Part shown: piece after piece, positions 11,720-21,002 of the stretch
Position numbering within the stretch: position 1 is the first letter of the stretch
Layout of the letters: every line of letters begins with the position of its first letter
DNA from: an uncultured Opitutia bacterium
Lineage (GTDB): Bacteria > Verrucomicrobiota > Verrucomicrobiia > Opitutales > Opitutaceae
Direction of reading: 5' to 3'
Assembly (NCBI GenBank): GCA_903830425.1
Contig: CAIKTR010000112.1
Coordinates: 27,499-91,498 of the forward strand
DNA length: 64,000 nt
Program-made: the position numbers and the translations under genes
The notes under the pieces: generated by a model
What the model was told of the DNA's origin: nothing
Databases searched by the model: none
What the model saw: the letters and a program-made list of their open reading frames with translations, nothing else

Positions 11720-12247
11720 TCATTGGACGCGCTTGACGAACACCACGCGGTTGGCGGGCACGATGAACATCCGGTAGCCCCCGAAGCTGCGGGTGATGAT
11801 GACCTCGGGGTTCACCAGCTTGGGGGTGAAATAGTGGGTGTCCGGCATCCGCTGCTGCCAGATCTGGCCGTTATCGAGCACAAAGACGGCCCGGCCGGTG
11901 AAGCTCTCGATGACACCCTCGATCTTGGCGTGCAGTTCCTCCTCGGTGACCAGGCGCTTGGCGGGCGTGACCTGCTCGGCGCCGAAGGCCGCGGCGGACT
12001 TGTCGGTGGAGTGGACTACGGCCTCGGCCGGTTTGGCGGGGCGTGGAGGGGGGAGCGCCTGCCGGTGGCGGGCGAGGGCCCCATCCAGGAAGGAAAGCTC
12101 CTCCGGGGTGAGCTTGTTCAGTCCGGCGCGGGCGAACTCCTCCGGCGTGAGGGTCTCCGCCAGCGAATGGGGGGCGGGGCCGGATGCCGCCCGCAGGGGA
12201 CAGGCCAGAAGCAGCAGGCTGGTCAGCAGGGCAAGGGTGGGGCGCAT
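11720..12247 (-). CDS. small exported protein of unknown function
   Basis: 175 residues with a signal segment (MRPTLALLTSLLLLACPLRA); LLAC could act as a weak lipobox. The mature protein has a helical part with LTPEEFARAGLNKLTPEEL, where the phrase LTPEE occurs twice. A Pro-rich linker follows, then a compact C-terminal beta-type domain (FTGRAVFVLDNGQIWQQRMP, later SFGGYRMFIVPANRVVFVKR). The C-terminal part resembles small SH3-like periplasmic domains seen in many uncharacterised proteins ('LDNGQxWxQ... F(K/R)V'). No function can be assigned. Confidence 0.7.
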   Translation of the reverse strand: MRPTLALLTSLLLLACPLRAASGPAPHSLAETLTPEEFARAGLNKLTPEELSFLDGALARHRQALPPPRPAKPAEAVVHSTDKSAAAFGAEQVTPAKRLVTEEELHAKIEGVIESFTGRAVFVLDNGQIWQQRMPDTHYFTPKLVNPEVIITRSFGGYRMFIVPANRVVFVKRVQ

Positions 12248-12396
12248 GATCCGGGGCGGCTCCTTTCAGGACCTTATGCCCCGAGGGGGCAAGCGCAGCC
12301 TTTCAACAGGTATGGGCACAAAGGCTGCAAACCAGCCTCTCGACGGTGTCCCATCTGCCTGCAGGCGCTCACTTCTTGTCGTAAGACCGGCTAATG

Positions 12397-12409
12397 ACGT
12401 TCGTAACGT
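12397..12409. promoter_or_regulatory. short inverted repeat upstream of TonB receptor 1
   Basis: ACGTT-CGT-AACGT is an interrupted palindrome about 100 bases before the receptor start. It could be an operator or chance; it is listed because a second, better palindrome lies 38 bases downstream. Confidence 0.25.
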
Positions 12410-12446
12410 AGATGTTGCACTTCATGGCCATCCAAGCCAACACAGC

Positions 12447-12463
12447 GCTAAGTTCAACTTAGC
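12447..12463. promoter_or_regulatory. 17-base palindrome, candidate operator of TonB receptor 1
   Basis: GCTAAGTT-C-AACTTAGC is a perfect 8+8 palindrome with a one-base centre, 48 bases upstream of the receptor start, in an AT-rich pocket of an otherwise GC-rich region. The size and symmetry fit a dimeric repressor or activator site. No regulator gene lies next to it. Confidence 0.4.
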
Positions 12464-12482
12464 TACCAAGCCGGTTAACTTG

Positions 12483-12511
12483 CAACACACACAACACAAA
12501 CTGATAAAACT
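12483..12511 (+). promoter_or_regulatory. A/C-rich, Shine-Dalgarno-free leader of TonB receptor 1
   Basis: The last bases before the start are CAACACAAACTGATAAAACT. There is no purine-rich ribosome-binding site. The same pattern, with AAACTGA close to the start, precedes the second receptor gene. Confidence 0.5.
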
Positions 12512-15319
12512 ATGACTACAAGCAACTTCCGTTCGCGGACGTTTCTGGACTCGCTGACGCTATTGGCAGCGGGTCTGTTCGCAGTTTCTGGCGCATTCGC
12601 CCAGAATACCGCTGCGCCTGCTACTACCACGCAGGCGAAGGATAAGGCGATCATGATGGAAAAGTTCGACGTTACGGGCTCCTACCTGCCTGTGGCGGCC
12701 AATGCGGTGGCGATCCCGGTGATCACCGTGGACAGCAAGACCATTGAGAACTCGGGCAACAACACCAGCGTGCTCGAGATCCTGCGCAAGACGGTGCCGC
12801 AGTTCAGCGGCAACGGCAACTTGGGCAGTTCGAACGCCAACGTCAGCAGCGGTTCCACCAACGGTGGCTCGATGCTCGCGCTGCGCAACACCACGACCCT
12901 GGTCCTGATCAACGGCCGCCGCGTGGCCTATTCCCCCGTGAGTTCCTCCGGCGGCTACCAGTTTGTCGACGTCAACATGATCCCGGTGGCCGCGATTGAG
13001 CGCATCGAGGTCCTGGCCGACGGCGCCTCCGCCATCTACGGCTCCGACGCCGTGGCCGGGGTGGTGAACATCATCCTGAAGTCCGACTTCCAGGGCTTTG
13101 AGATTGGCGCCCGTTACGGCTACGCGACCGGCCAGGGCCACCAGGCGGTGCGCTCGGGTTACATCGTGGGCGGCGTCAGCAACGGCAAGACCAGCATCAC
13201 GATTTCCGCTGAATGGACGAAGGAAGACCCGATCATGGCCTACGAGCGGCCCTACTCGGCGGTCACCTACGGCACACCGACCTTTGCCGGTTCGGTCAAC
13301 ATCGGCGGCAGCTTCTACTACCTGAACCCGACCACCAACACGCCGACCGTGGCTCCCGGCGGCACCAGCACCGCTGGCCTGATCAGCGCCGGCACCTACT
13401 CCGGTCCCCGCACCCAGGGTGCGCAGATGGAGCTCTTCAACCTCTCGCGGTACGTGACGCAGACGATCCAGAATGAGCGCCAGAGCTTCGCGACGTCGTT
13501 TGAGCACCACGTCAGCGACCAGCTGCGCTTCTTCGGCGACCTGCTGTACGTCAGCACGCAGACCGCCTCGCAGATCAACGGCCAGCCGATCAACACCACG
13601 CAGGCGATGCTGGACATCTACTACACCCTGACGGGCGGGACCGCAGGTTCCGACAACGGGAAGGTTCCGGCCGGGCAGTTCGGCAATCCCTTCAACACGG
13701 ATGTCACCGGCCGCAACCGTCTGGTGAACAATCCCCGTCAGTACCTCGACGACACCACCTCCATCCGGGGCGTCTTCGGTGCGGGCGGCGCGATCGGCGG
13801 CTCTGACTGGACCTGGGAAGCGGCGACGGACTACAACCGCGCCAACCAGCAGTACAAGAACCCGGGCGTCATCAACCAGCCCAACCTGAGCGCCGCGGTG
13901 CTCGCGGGCGACTTCAACTTCTTCTCGCGCACGCCGATCACGGCCGCGCACCTTGCCGCCGACCAGATTGTCGGCACCGCGACGGGTGGTTTCATCAGCC
14001 AGATGACCAACTACGACGTCAAGGTCCGGGGCAAGCTGTTCGACCTGCCCGCCGGCTCGCTCGACGTCGCCGCCGGCGCCGAGATCCGCAAGGAGAACCT
14101 CTCCGCCACGGCCGACCCGCTCAGCCAGATCAACCCGGTCACGGGGGCCCTCGGCTGGAGCGGTGCGACCACGCTCTATCCGTTCGACTCCAACCGCAAG
14201 GTGACCTCGCTGTTCGCCGAAGTCCGCATTCCGGTGGCCAAGGACGCCCCGGGCGCGCACCTCCTCGAACTGTCCGGCGCCGTCCGCCGCGAGAGCTACA
14301 GCGACACGACCGACCCGACCGTGCCGAAGGTGACGATCCGCTACCTGCCGGTAAACGACGAGTTCGCCATCCGCGGCACGTACTCGAAGTCCTTCACGGC
14401 GCCCGCGCTGTTCAACCTGTTCGGCCCGTCCAGCATCGGCTACACGGACCCCTTCACCCTCAATACATTTGGGGGCGGCACGGTGGCCGACCTGCAGACC
14501 AACTCGATGAGCGGCTCGAACCCGGACCTGAAGCCCTCCAACTCCAAGAACTACACCCTCGGGGTCGTTTACTCCCCGAAGGCGCTCAAGGGCTTCTCGG
14601 TGTCGCTCGACTACTGGAACATCAAGCAGACGGACCTCGTCTCGTCGATCGGCACCACCACCATCCTCCAGGATGTGGAGACCCTCGGCACGGCGTCGAC
14701 CTACCTCAACAAGGTGCACTTCTACAGCTTCACGGGTGCGCATCCGACGGCCAAGGGGCAGATCAGCTCCTATGCCCCGGATGACATCTACGTCATCGAC
14801 AGCCTGGTGAACATCGCCGGGGTCAAGCTCTCCGGCTTCGACGCCAAGCTGGCCTACACCTACACCGCCGACAGCGTCGGTCGCTTCGACTTCAGCTCGA
14901 ACATCGGCATCTACTCGAAGTATGAGGTCACCTCGCTCCCGGGCACCGCGCCCGAGGACGACACCGGCCTCGCGAGCTTTGCCAACGGCACCCTGCCGCG
15001 CTGGTCGAGCTACAGCACGGTCGAGTACACCCGCGGGGCTTGCGTCGGCTTCCTCGGCTGGCGCCACATCCCGTCCGTGAAGAACATCGTCACGGATGAG
15101 GCGCTCGCGGCGTTCGACAGCTTCGACGTCTCGGCCTCCTACGTCTTCGGCTCCGGCGTCAAGTTCCTGTCCGGCTCGAAGATCACGCTCGGCGTCACGA
15201 ACGTGCTGAACAAGTTCGGCCCGCTCGCCCCCGACATCTTCACCGATTCCGGGGTCGACACCGAGACCTACGGCGCGATGGGCCGCTTCGTCTACGTCGA
15301 CTACAAGATCAAGTTCTAA
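12512..15319 (+). CDS. TonB-dependent outer-membrane receptor 1
   Basis: 935 residues: signal peptide 1-30 (ending SGAFA), a short linker, a TonB-box-like stretch (MMEKFDVTGSYLP), a plug domain with ADGASAIYGSDAVAGVVNII, and a long 22-strand type barrel ending in the aromatic residue of VDYKIKF. No SusD-like gene adjoins it, so it is not a Bacteroidetes-style glycan system. An exported S9 peptidase lies convergently downstream and a second receptor follows, suggesting peptide or siderophore-like uptake; the substrate is not readable from sequence. A strong terminator follows. Codon choice is less extreme in third-position GC than in neighbouring housekeeping genes. Confidence 0.93.
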   Translation: MTTSNFRSRTFLDSLTLLAAGLFAVSGAFAQNTAAPATTTQAKDKAIMMEKFDVTGSYLPVAANAVAIPVITVDSKTIENSGNNTSVLEILRKTVPQFSGNGNLGSSNANVSSGSTNGGSMLALRNTTTLVLINGRRVAYSPVSSSGGYQFVDVNMIPVAAIERIEVLADGASAIYGSDAVAGVVNIILKSDFQGFEIGARYGYATGQGHQAVRSGYIVGGVSNGKTSITISAEWTKEDPIMAYERPYSAVTYGTPTFAGSVNIGGSFYYLNPTTNTPTVAPGGTSTAGLISAGTYSGPRTQGAQMELFNLSRYVTQTIQNERQSFATSFEHHVSDQLRFFGDLLYVSTQTASQINGQPINTTQAMLDIYYTLTGGTAGSDNGKVPAGQFGNPFNTDVTGRNRLVNNPRQYLDDTTSIRGVFGAGGAIGGSDWTWEAATDYNRANQQYKNPGVINQPNLSAAVLAGDFNFFSRTPITAAHLAADQIVGTATGGFISQMTNYDVKVRGKLFDLPAGSLDVAAGAEIRKENLSATADPLSQINPVTGALGWSGATTLYPFDSNRKVTSLFAEVRIPVAKDAPGAHLLELSGAVRRESYSDTTDPTVPKVTIRYLPVNDEFAIRGTYSKSFTAPALFNLFGPSSIGYTDPFTLNTFGGGTVADLQTNSMSGSNPDLKPSNSKNYTLGVVYSPKALKGFSVSLDYWNIKQTDLVSSIGTTTILQDVETLGTASTYLNKVHFYSFTGAHPTAKGQISSYAPDDIYVIDSLVNIAGVKLSGFDAKLAYTYTADSVGRFDFSSNIGIYSKYEVTSLPGTAPEDDTGLASFANGTLPRWSSYSTVEYTRGACVGFLGWRHIPSVKNIVTDEALAAFDSFDVSASYVFGSGVKFLSGSKITLGVTNVLNKFGPLAPDIFTDSGVDTETYGAMGRFVYVDYKIKF

Positions 15320-15354
15320 GGTCCGCCTGATCCCAGGCTCGACCGTTCCTCTCA

Positions 15355-15388
15355 AGGCGGCCCGCATGTGCGGGCCGCCTTTTTTTTG
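15355..15388 (+). terminator. rho-independent terminator after TonB receptor 1
   Basis: An 11-bp perfect stem (AGGCGGCCCGC, loop ATGT, GCGGGCCGCCT) is followed by a run of T. Because the stem is symmetrical it could also slow transcription arriving from the convergent peptidase gene, but the T-run is only on this side. Confidence 0.9.
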
Positions 15389-15615
15389 GCCGGTCCGCGG
15401 GCTCCGTCCACCCATGGCCCGTGCTCCGGCGGCGGGCCCGATGAACCCCGTCGCGTGGGCCGGACTTCCGGCCGGCGGCGTAGGGCCTGCTGGGACAGGG
15501 GAGGCGGCGCGACGGTGGGCGCGCGGCAACCCCGGCTCGCGGCGGCGCGGCCGCACCCCGCCCCGCCGCCGGGGTCGGGGCGGATCGGCCGGCCCAGGAG
15601 GAGGGAGGGGGAGGA

Positions 15616-17706
15616 TTACTTCCCCTTGCCGGCGTCCGGCACGACCACGGGGGTGCCCAGCTTCACGCGGCCTGCCGGCACGTTCATGTTCCGGGAGAGG
15701 AAGTCCTCCACGCGGCGGTAGAAATCGAGCTTGTTCTCGAGTTTGCGGAAGCCGTGCCCCTCGTTTTCCTCGATCAACGCCTCGTAGGTCTTGCCGGCCT
15801 GCTTGAGGCGCGCCTCGAGGACCTGCCACTGGTCGAACCGGACGCGCGGGTCGTTCTTGCCGTAGGCGGCAAAGAGGGGGACCCGGATGTTGGCGATATG
15901 GGCGATCGGATTGACGGAGCGGAGGAGGTCGGCGTCCCGCAGGGGGTGCAGCTCGCGGATTTCCTGGCCCTCGCGGATGACCCGGGGCGGGGCGAAGCTG
16001 CGCGGGGCCCCGCGCGCCTCCAGGTCGGCCACGCCGACGTAGTCGACGCCGCAGCAGTAGAGGTCGGGGGTGAGCGTGAGCCCGGCCAGCACGGCGTAGC
16101 CGCCGTAGCTCGCGCCGAAGATCCCCACGCGGGCCGGATCCGCCAGGCCCTGGTCGATGCACCATTTCACGCCGTCGGTGAGGTCGTCCTGCATCTTGCG
16201 GCCCCATTGACGGTAGCCGCCCAGCTGGAACTGGAGCCCGTAGCCACCGCTGCCGCGGTAGTTGACCTGGAGGACCGCGTAGCCGCGGTTGGCGAGGTAT
16301 TGAATCTGGTCGCTGTAGCCCCAGGTGTCGCGCGGGCCAAACGGACCGCCGTGCGGCACGAGGATCATCGGCAGGTTTTTCGCCTCCCGGCCGGCGGGCA
16401 CCGTCAGATAGCCCGCCACCTCGAGGCCGTCCCGCGCCCGGAACCGGATGGGCCGCATCGGGGCCATTTTCTCGGGGTTGATGTTGCTGCGGGCGCGGCC
16501 GATCTGGCTGAGCTCCTGCTTGGTGGCGTTGTAGAGGTAGAACGTGCCGGGGTCCCGGTCGCTGGCGGCCCGGACGACGTAGAGGCTGCCGTCGCTCGTG
16601 GCGCTGACGAGCGAGTTGCGGGTGCCGGGCAGGGCGCCGTTGAGGTCGCGCATCAGCTGGGCCATCTCCGGATCGAGCCATTGGACCTCGGGGTAGTCGT
16701 CATCGTAGCCGATGCCGGCGAGCTCGCCCTTGGCGTTGAAGATCAGGCCGTCGACGGCGGCGCGGGAGGAAAGCCCGCCGCGGCGGTAATTGGCGAGCCG
16801 GTCCCCGGGCTCGACCCGGGGGTGGGTGAAGATCACCGGGCCCCAGGCTCCGGTCTCGGGGTCGAGCGTGCGCAGGGCGGACTTGTCGTGCTCGAGGAAG
16901 GATTTGACGTAAAGGGTGCGGCCGTCCTTGGCGAAGACGCTGGGCCGCCAGTGCGGCTCGATCGGGGCGGCCTCCTCAATGAACAGGGACGTCTCCTTGC
17001 TGAACTCCCCGATCGTGCGCCACTCGGTCTTGGCGTCCGGGCGGTATTTGACGCGGATGGGCTCCTCAAAGTCGGTGCAGATGGCGACCCGGATGACCCC
17101 GGCGGCGTCGGCGATCCAGGCCCGGGCGTTGATGTAATTGCGCTCCTCGACGTTTTCCTTGCCGGTGCGGATGTTGACCTTGATGACATCGCCCAGAAAC
17201 GAGCTGCCGCGGATGCGGTTCATCAGGATGTGGTCGGGATCCTTCGGCAGCAGGCTGATGAGCGACTTGGGCAGGTCGCGCTCGCTGGCGGGGGCATCGC
17301 CCTGGCCGGCGCCATCGGCGGTGGCCTCGACGCGCTCGAGCTTGTTAATGACGAGGAGATTCCCCCCATCCGGGTCGCAGGCGAACATGCCGTACTGCTC
17401 GCGGCCGCCGAACTGCTGGGCAAAGAGCAGGCGGTCCTTTTTCGCCCAGACAAATGCCACGACGCTTTCCTCCTTCATGTTGGTGAGCCAGCGGATCTTC
17501 TTCGTCTCGCGGTCGAGGATCGCCAGGTTCATCCGCTGGTTGCGGGGGGCCAGCCAGGTCAGGTAGCGGCCGGTGGGCGAGATGCCCACGGACTGGATGT
17601 CAGGGTCGGAAAAGATCGTCTCGAGGGGAATCAGGGCCGGTGTTTCGGCCCGCACCGTGGTGCCCAAAGCCACCACAAGCAGGAGGTTAAGGAGGAGGGT
17701 CTTCAT
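15616..17706 (-). CDS. exported S9 family (prolyl oligopeptidase-type) peptidase 1
   Basis: 696 residues: signal peptide (MKTLLLNLLLVVALGTTVRA), a beta-propeller-like N-terminal region (to about residue 430), then an alpha/beta-hydrolase domain. The catalytic triad is Ser533 (GASYGGYA), Asp619 (GKNDPRV) and His651 (NEGHGF). The oxyanion/substrate segment LVPHGGPFGPRDTWGYS is typical of S9 dipeptidyl/acylaminoacyl peptidases. It is a paralogue of the peptidase gene downstream of receptor 2. It is transcribed divergently from TonB receptor 2 across 174 bases and convergently with receptor 1. The start was set at the signal peptide, since a longer in-frame reading adds a non-signal tail. It probably degrades short peptides in the periplasm. 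Confidence 0.92.
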   Translation of the reverse strand: MKTLLLNLLLVVALGTTVRAETPALIPLETIFSDPDIQSVGISPTGRYLTWLAPRNQRMNLAILDRETKKIRWLTNMKEESVVAFVWAKKDRLLFAQQFGGREQYGMFACDPDGGNLLVINKLERVEATADGAGQGDAPASERDLPKSLISLLPKDPDHILMNRIRGSSFLGDVIKVNIRTGKENVEERNYINARAWIADAAGVIRVAICTDFEEPIRVKYRPDAKTEWRTIGEFSKETSLFIEEAAPIEPHWRPSVFAKDGRTLYVKSFLEHDKSALRTLDPETGAWGPVIFTHPRVEPGDRLANYRRGGLSSRAAVDGLIFNAKGELAGIGYDDDYPEVQWLDPEMAQLMRDLNGALPGTRNSLVSATSDGSLYVVRAASDRDPGTFYLYNATKQELSQIGRARSNINPEKMAPMRPIRFRARDGLEVAGYLTVPAGREAKNLPMILVPHGGPFGPRDTWGYSDQIQYLANRGYAVLQVNYRGSGGYGLQFQLGGYRQWGRKMQDDLTDGVKWCIDQGLADPARVGIFGASYGGYAVLAGLTLTPDLYCCGVDYVGVADLEARGAPRSFAPPRVIREGQEIRELHPLRDADLLRSVNPIAHIANIRVPLFAAYGKNDPRVRFDQWQVLEARLKQAGKTYEALIEENEGHGFRKLENKLDFYRRVEDFLSRNMNVPAGRVKLGTPVVVPDAGKGK

Positions 17707-17852
17707 GATTTGATTGAGAGGCAGACAGGGGTTTTCCCGGATCGAGTCAATGCCCGGACATGCTGTCACAGAAATAATGGGTTGCAAACCTCGCGGCGCC
17801 TCCGCTGTGATTGAAAGCGACACAACCATCAACTGGGTGCGGATTACGTTCT

Positions 17853-17880
17853 CCAGTACCAACACAACCAAACTGACACT
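17853..17880 (+). promoter_or_regulatory. A/C-rich, Shine-Dalgarno-free leader of TonB receptor 2
   Basis: The bases before the start include CAACACAACCAAACTGACACT. They match the leader of receptor 1 in composition, in the CAACACA and AAACTGA words and in their distance from the ATG. Confidence 0.5.
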
Positions 17881-20800
17881 ATGAACAGATCGCTGCTATC
17901 AGCTGCGTTTGCGGCTGCGCGTTATACGATGATCGCGTTGCTTGGGGCCGGCCTACTCGCCGCCCAGGAAGTTAAGAACGCCGACGTCAAGACCACCGAG
18001 ACCAAGAAAACCCAGACCAAGGACGACGGCGAGCTGCAGAAGCTTGAGAAGTTCGAGGTCACGGGCTCCCGCATCAAGACGATCGAAGCCGAAGGTCCTT
18101 CCCCGGTTAAGATCATCACCCGGACGGATATCGAGAACTCTGGCCGCACCAATCTCACCGATTTGCTGCGCGATCTGCCTGAGGCCGGTTTCACGGGCAT
18201 CAACGAAGGCGGCACCACCGCCGCGGTCCGTGGTTCCACGGCCCTCAGCCTGCGCGATCTCGGCGCCAACAACACGCTGGTCATCGTCAACGGCCGCCGC
18301 ACGGTCACCACGGCCAACGCCTCGGGTGGCACGACCTTCGTCGACCTCAACCGTTTCCCGATCGCCATGGTCGAGCGCGTTGAAGTCCTCAAGGACGGCG
18401 CCTCCGCTGTGTACGGTGCCGACGCCACCGCCGGTGTCGTGAACATCATCCTCCGCAAGGATTTCAACGGCACGGAATTCGGCTACTCCTACGGCAACTC
18501 CACCAAGACCGACGTGGCGGAGAAGAGCTTCAACTTCTTCGGCGGCGCCGCTTCCGGCAAAGCCAGCATGACCGTGGGTGTGACCAACTTCACCCGTGGC
18601 GCCCTCAAGGGTTCTGACACGAACTTCGGCAACAACGCCGACCTGACGAACCGCTACCTCGCGAAGGGCGGGGTTATGGCTGAAGAGGCCGCCCTCGGCC
18701 TGTTCGACCTCCGCTCCGGCACCGGCCCGCAGGCCCGTGTCAGCGTCACCGGCGTCGCCGCCGGCCAGATCAACGGCTCGAACGGGGTCAACATCCCCGG
18801 CCTGCCCGTCGGCACCGCGATCACGCGTCTCCCGGGCACCGGCGGTGTGGTTCCCTCGGGCGCCGGCGCGCTCCTCGGCACCCTGTCCTCGGCCACGCCG
18901 AGCTTCACCAGCGCCCCCATCATCGGGACCGGCGGTGCGTTCAACGCCACCGCTGCCGCCACCTATGAGGCGCAGCGCCTGTCGGCCGCGGGCAATCCGT
19001 CCAACCTCTACAACTTCCAGGACTTCGTCTGGCTGACCCCGGAAGTGAACCGCACCGGCATGTACACGACCTTCCGCTATGACCTGGCGAAGAACATCGA
19101 GCTCTATGCCGAGGCCTCCTACCAGCAGAACAAGTCGCACATCGAGCTCGCGCCCTCGCCGATCTCGACCGCTGGTGACAACAACATCCTCATGCCGAAG
19201 ACCAATTACTACAATCCCTTCGGCGTGGACCTGAACTTCAACTTCCGCCCGATCGACATCGGCGCGCGCCAGGCCGACATCATCAACAACGACTACTCGT
19301 TGCTCTTTGGTGCCCGCGGCACGGTGCTGGACCGTTTCGACTGGGACATGGCCTACACCTACGGTTATGACGAGGTGGTCGACCTGACCAGCAACGCCAT
19401 CTCCGAGAGCCGCCTGCGGGCCCAGATGGCCAAGAGCACCCCGGATGCGTTCAACATCTTCGGCGGCGCCTCCTACAAGAACCCGAAGGCGGTCCTGGAT
19501 GCCGTCCGCGTTCAAACCCAGAAGGCCGGCAACTCGGCCCTCGACCTGTGGGACGCCAAGATCTCCGGCGATCTCTTCGAGATCCCCACCGGCACGGTCG
19601 GCACCGCGGTTTCCGTGGAAGTCCGCAAGGAGAAGTTCAACGTCGCCAACGACGCCATCTCCACGACCCTGGACGACATCATCGGCCAGGTCAGACTCGC
19701 CGCGGCGACCAAGTCGGACCGCACGGTCAAGTCGGCGGCGGCTGAGTTCCGCGTGCCGCTGGTCAAGACCGCCACGCTGCCCTTCGTCTACAAGCTCGAC
19801 CTCAACCTCGCGGCCCGCTTCGAAGACTTCAGCGACGGCTACAACAGCGGCGTCAAGCCGTATGCCGGCCTGCGCTACCAGCCGATCAAGGACCTGCTCC
19901 TCCGCGGCTCGTACTCCAAGACCTTCCGCGCCCCGACCCTGCCCCAGCTCTACGGCGGCGAGTCCCAGTCGCTCCCGAACGGTCTGTCCGACTTGCGTCG
20001 TCCCCAGGCCCTCACGGGTGACCCGTTCGACGGCGCCTCGACCCAGCGTCTGGTGCGCGTCGGTGGCAATCCGGCCCTCACGCCTGAGACCGCCGATGTC
20101 TACCAGTACGGCTTCGTCTACGAGCTGCCGTTCGCCTACGTGAAGGGCCTCTCCGTTGGGGCCTCGTTCTTCCACATCGAGCAGAAGAACATCATCACCA
20201 GCGTCAGCACCACCTACATTCGTACCAACGAAGTGGGCGGCGGCACCGCCGGCCTCGTCATCCGCGACCCGGGCACCGAGACCTACACCAACAACACGGC
20301 CTCCCCGATCAACGTCCTGAGCGGCCCGAACAACGCCGTGACGGCGATCGCGCCCGGCCAGAGCACGACGGTCCCCGGCCGCATCCAGTCCATCCTGTCG
20401 GCCACGCTCAATCTCGCCTACCAGCGGGTTGAGGGTTACGACTTCGAGGTGAACTACAAGAAGCGCACGGCCACCTTCGGCCAGTTCAGCATGCGCAATA
20501 CGCTCACCTACACGAAGTTCTACGGCTTCACCACGACGGCTGGTAACACGAATCCCGCCAGCGCCGTTGGTCACGACGGTTATCCGCGCGTCAAGCTCCA
20601 GAGCTCCCTGGCCTGGGCCCTCAAGGAATACACCGCGGGCGTGTCGGCCAACTACACCTCGCACTATGGCGACGTGAACTACGACGGCTACGAGATCGAC
20701 GAGTACTACACCGTGGGTGCGTACTTCGGCTACGAGATTCCCGCCGGCATCAGCACCTGGCTGGAAAACACCCGCGTCACGGTGGGTGTGGACAACGCCC

Positions 20801-20907
20801 TCGATAAGCAGCCGCCGCTGTACTACAATGCGGTTGGCTACGACCAGAGCATGATTGGCCGCCCCGTGGGCCGCTTCTGGTACGCTGCGATCAAGAAGAC
20901 GTTCTAA
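17881..20907 (+). CDS. TonB-dependent outer-membrane receptor 2
   Basis: 1008 residues. The signal segment is residues 1-28 (ending GAGLLAA), followed by a Lys/Thr-rich spacer and a TonB-box-like motif LQKLEKFEVTGSRI. The plug domain follows, with LRDLGANNTLVIVNGRRTV and DGASAVYGADATAGVVNII. The remainder is barrel, with a terminal Phe (AAIKKTF). It is clearly related to receptor 1 but longer, with low-complexity Gly/Ala/Thr loops at about residues 290-370. An S9 peptidase gene lies on each side, one divergent and one downstream on the same strand. The substrate is unknown; peptide uptake is the simplest guess from context. Confidence 0.93.
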   Translation: MNRSLLSAAFAAARYTMIALLGAGLLAAQEVKNADVKTTETKKTQTKDDGELQKLEKFEVTGSRIKTIEAEGPSPVKIITRTDIENSGRTNLTDLLRDLPEAGFTGINEGGTTAAVRGSTALSLRDLGANNTLVIVNGRRTVTTANASGGTTFVDLNRFPIAMVERVEVLKDGASAVYGADATAGVVNIILRKDFNGTEFGYSYGNSTKTDVAEKSFNFFGGAASGKASMTVGVTNFTRGALKGSDTNFGNNADLTNRYLAKGGVMAEEAALGLFDLRSGTGPQARVSVTGVAAGQINGSNGVNIPGLPVGTAITRLPGTGGVVPSGAGALLGTLSSATPSFTSAPIIGTGGAFNATAAATYEAQRLSAAGNPSNLYNFQDFVWLTPEVNRTGMYTTFRYDLAKNIELYAEASYQQNKSHIELAPSPISTAGDNNILMPKTNYYNPFGVDLNFNFRPIDIGARQADIINNDYSLLFGARGTVLDRFDWDMAYTYGYDEVVDLTSNAISESRLRAQMAKSTPDAFNIFGGASYKNPKAVLDAVRVQTQKAGNSALDLWDAKISGDLFEIPTGTVGTAVSVEVRKEKFNVANDAISTTLDDIIGQVRLAAATKSDRTVKSAAAEFRVPLVKTATLPFVYKLDLNLAARFEDFSDGYNSGVKPYAGLRYQPIKDLLLRGSYSKTFRAPTLPQLYGGESQSLPNGLSDLRRPQALTGDPFDGASTQRLVRVGGNPALTPETADVYQYGFVYELPFAYVKGLSVGASFFHIEQKNIITSVSTTYIRTNEVGGGTAGLVIRDPGTETYTNNTASPINVLSGPNNAVTAIAPGQSTTVPGRIQSILSATLNLAYQRVEGYDFEVNYKKRTATFGQFSMRNTLTYTKFYGFTTTAGNTNPASAVGHDGYPRVKLQSSLAWALKEYTAGVSANYTSHYGDVNYDGYEIDEYYTVGAYFGYEIPAGISTWLENTRVTVGVDNALDKQPPLYYNAVGYDQSMIGRPVGRFWYAAIKKTF

Positions 20908-20934
20908 GTCGCGTTTCCCACGCGTTTAATTCCA

Positions 20935-20969
20935 GGGCGGCCGGTGCAAACCGGCCGCCCTTTTTCTTT
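20935..20969 (+). terminator. rho-independent terminator after TonB receptor 2
   Basis: An 11-bp perfect stem (GGGCGGCCGGT with ACCGGCCGCCC) is capped by a stable GCAA tetraloop and followed by TTTTTCTTT. It separates the receptor from the peptidase gene 34 bases further on. Confidence 0.9.
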
Positions 20970-21002
20970 GCTGCTTGGGGCGGGTGAGGCTGGGATTCGT
21001 CC

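Noticed and set aside
15359..15615. Arg/Gly/Pro-rich short frames between the receptor 1 terminator and peptidase 1
   Set aside because: No motif, no sensible start, overlapping in several frames; simple GC-rich intergenic DNA. I see no other signal in this gap.
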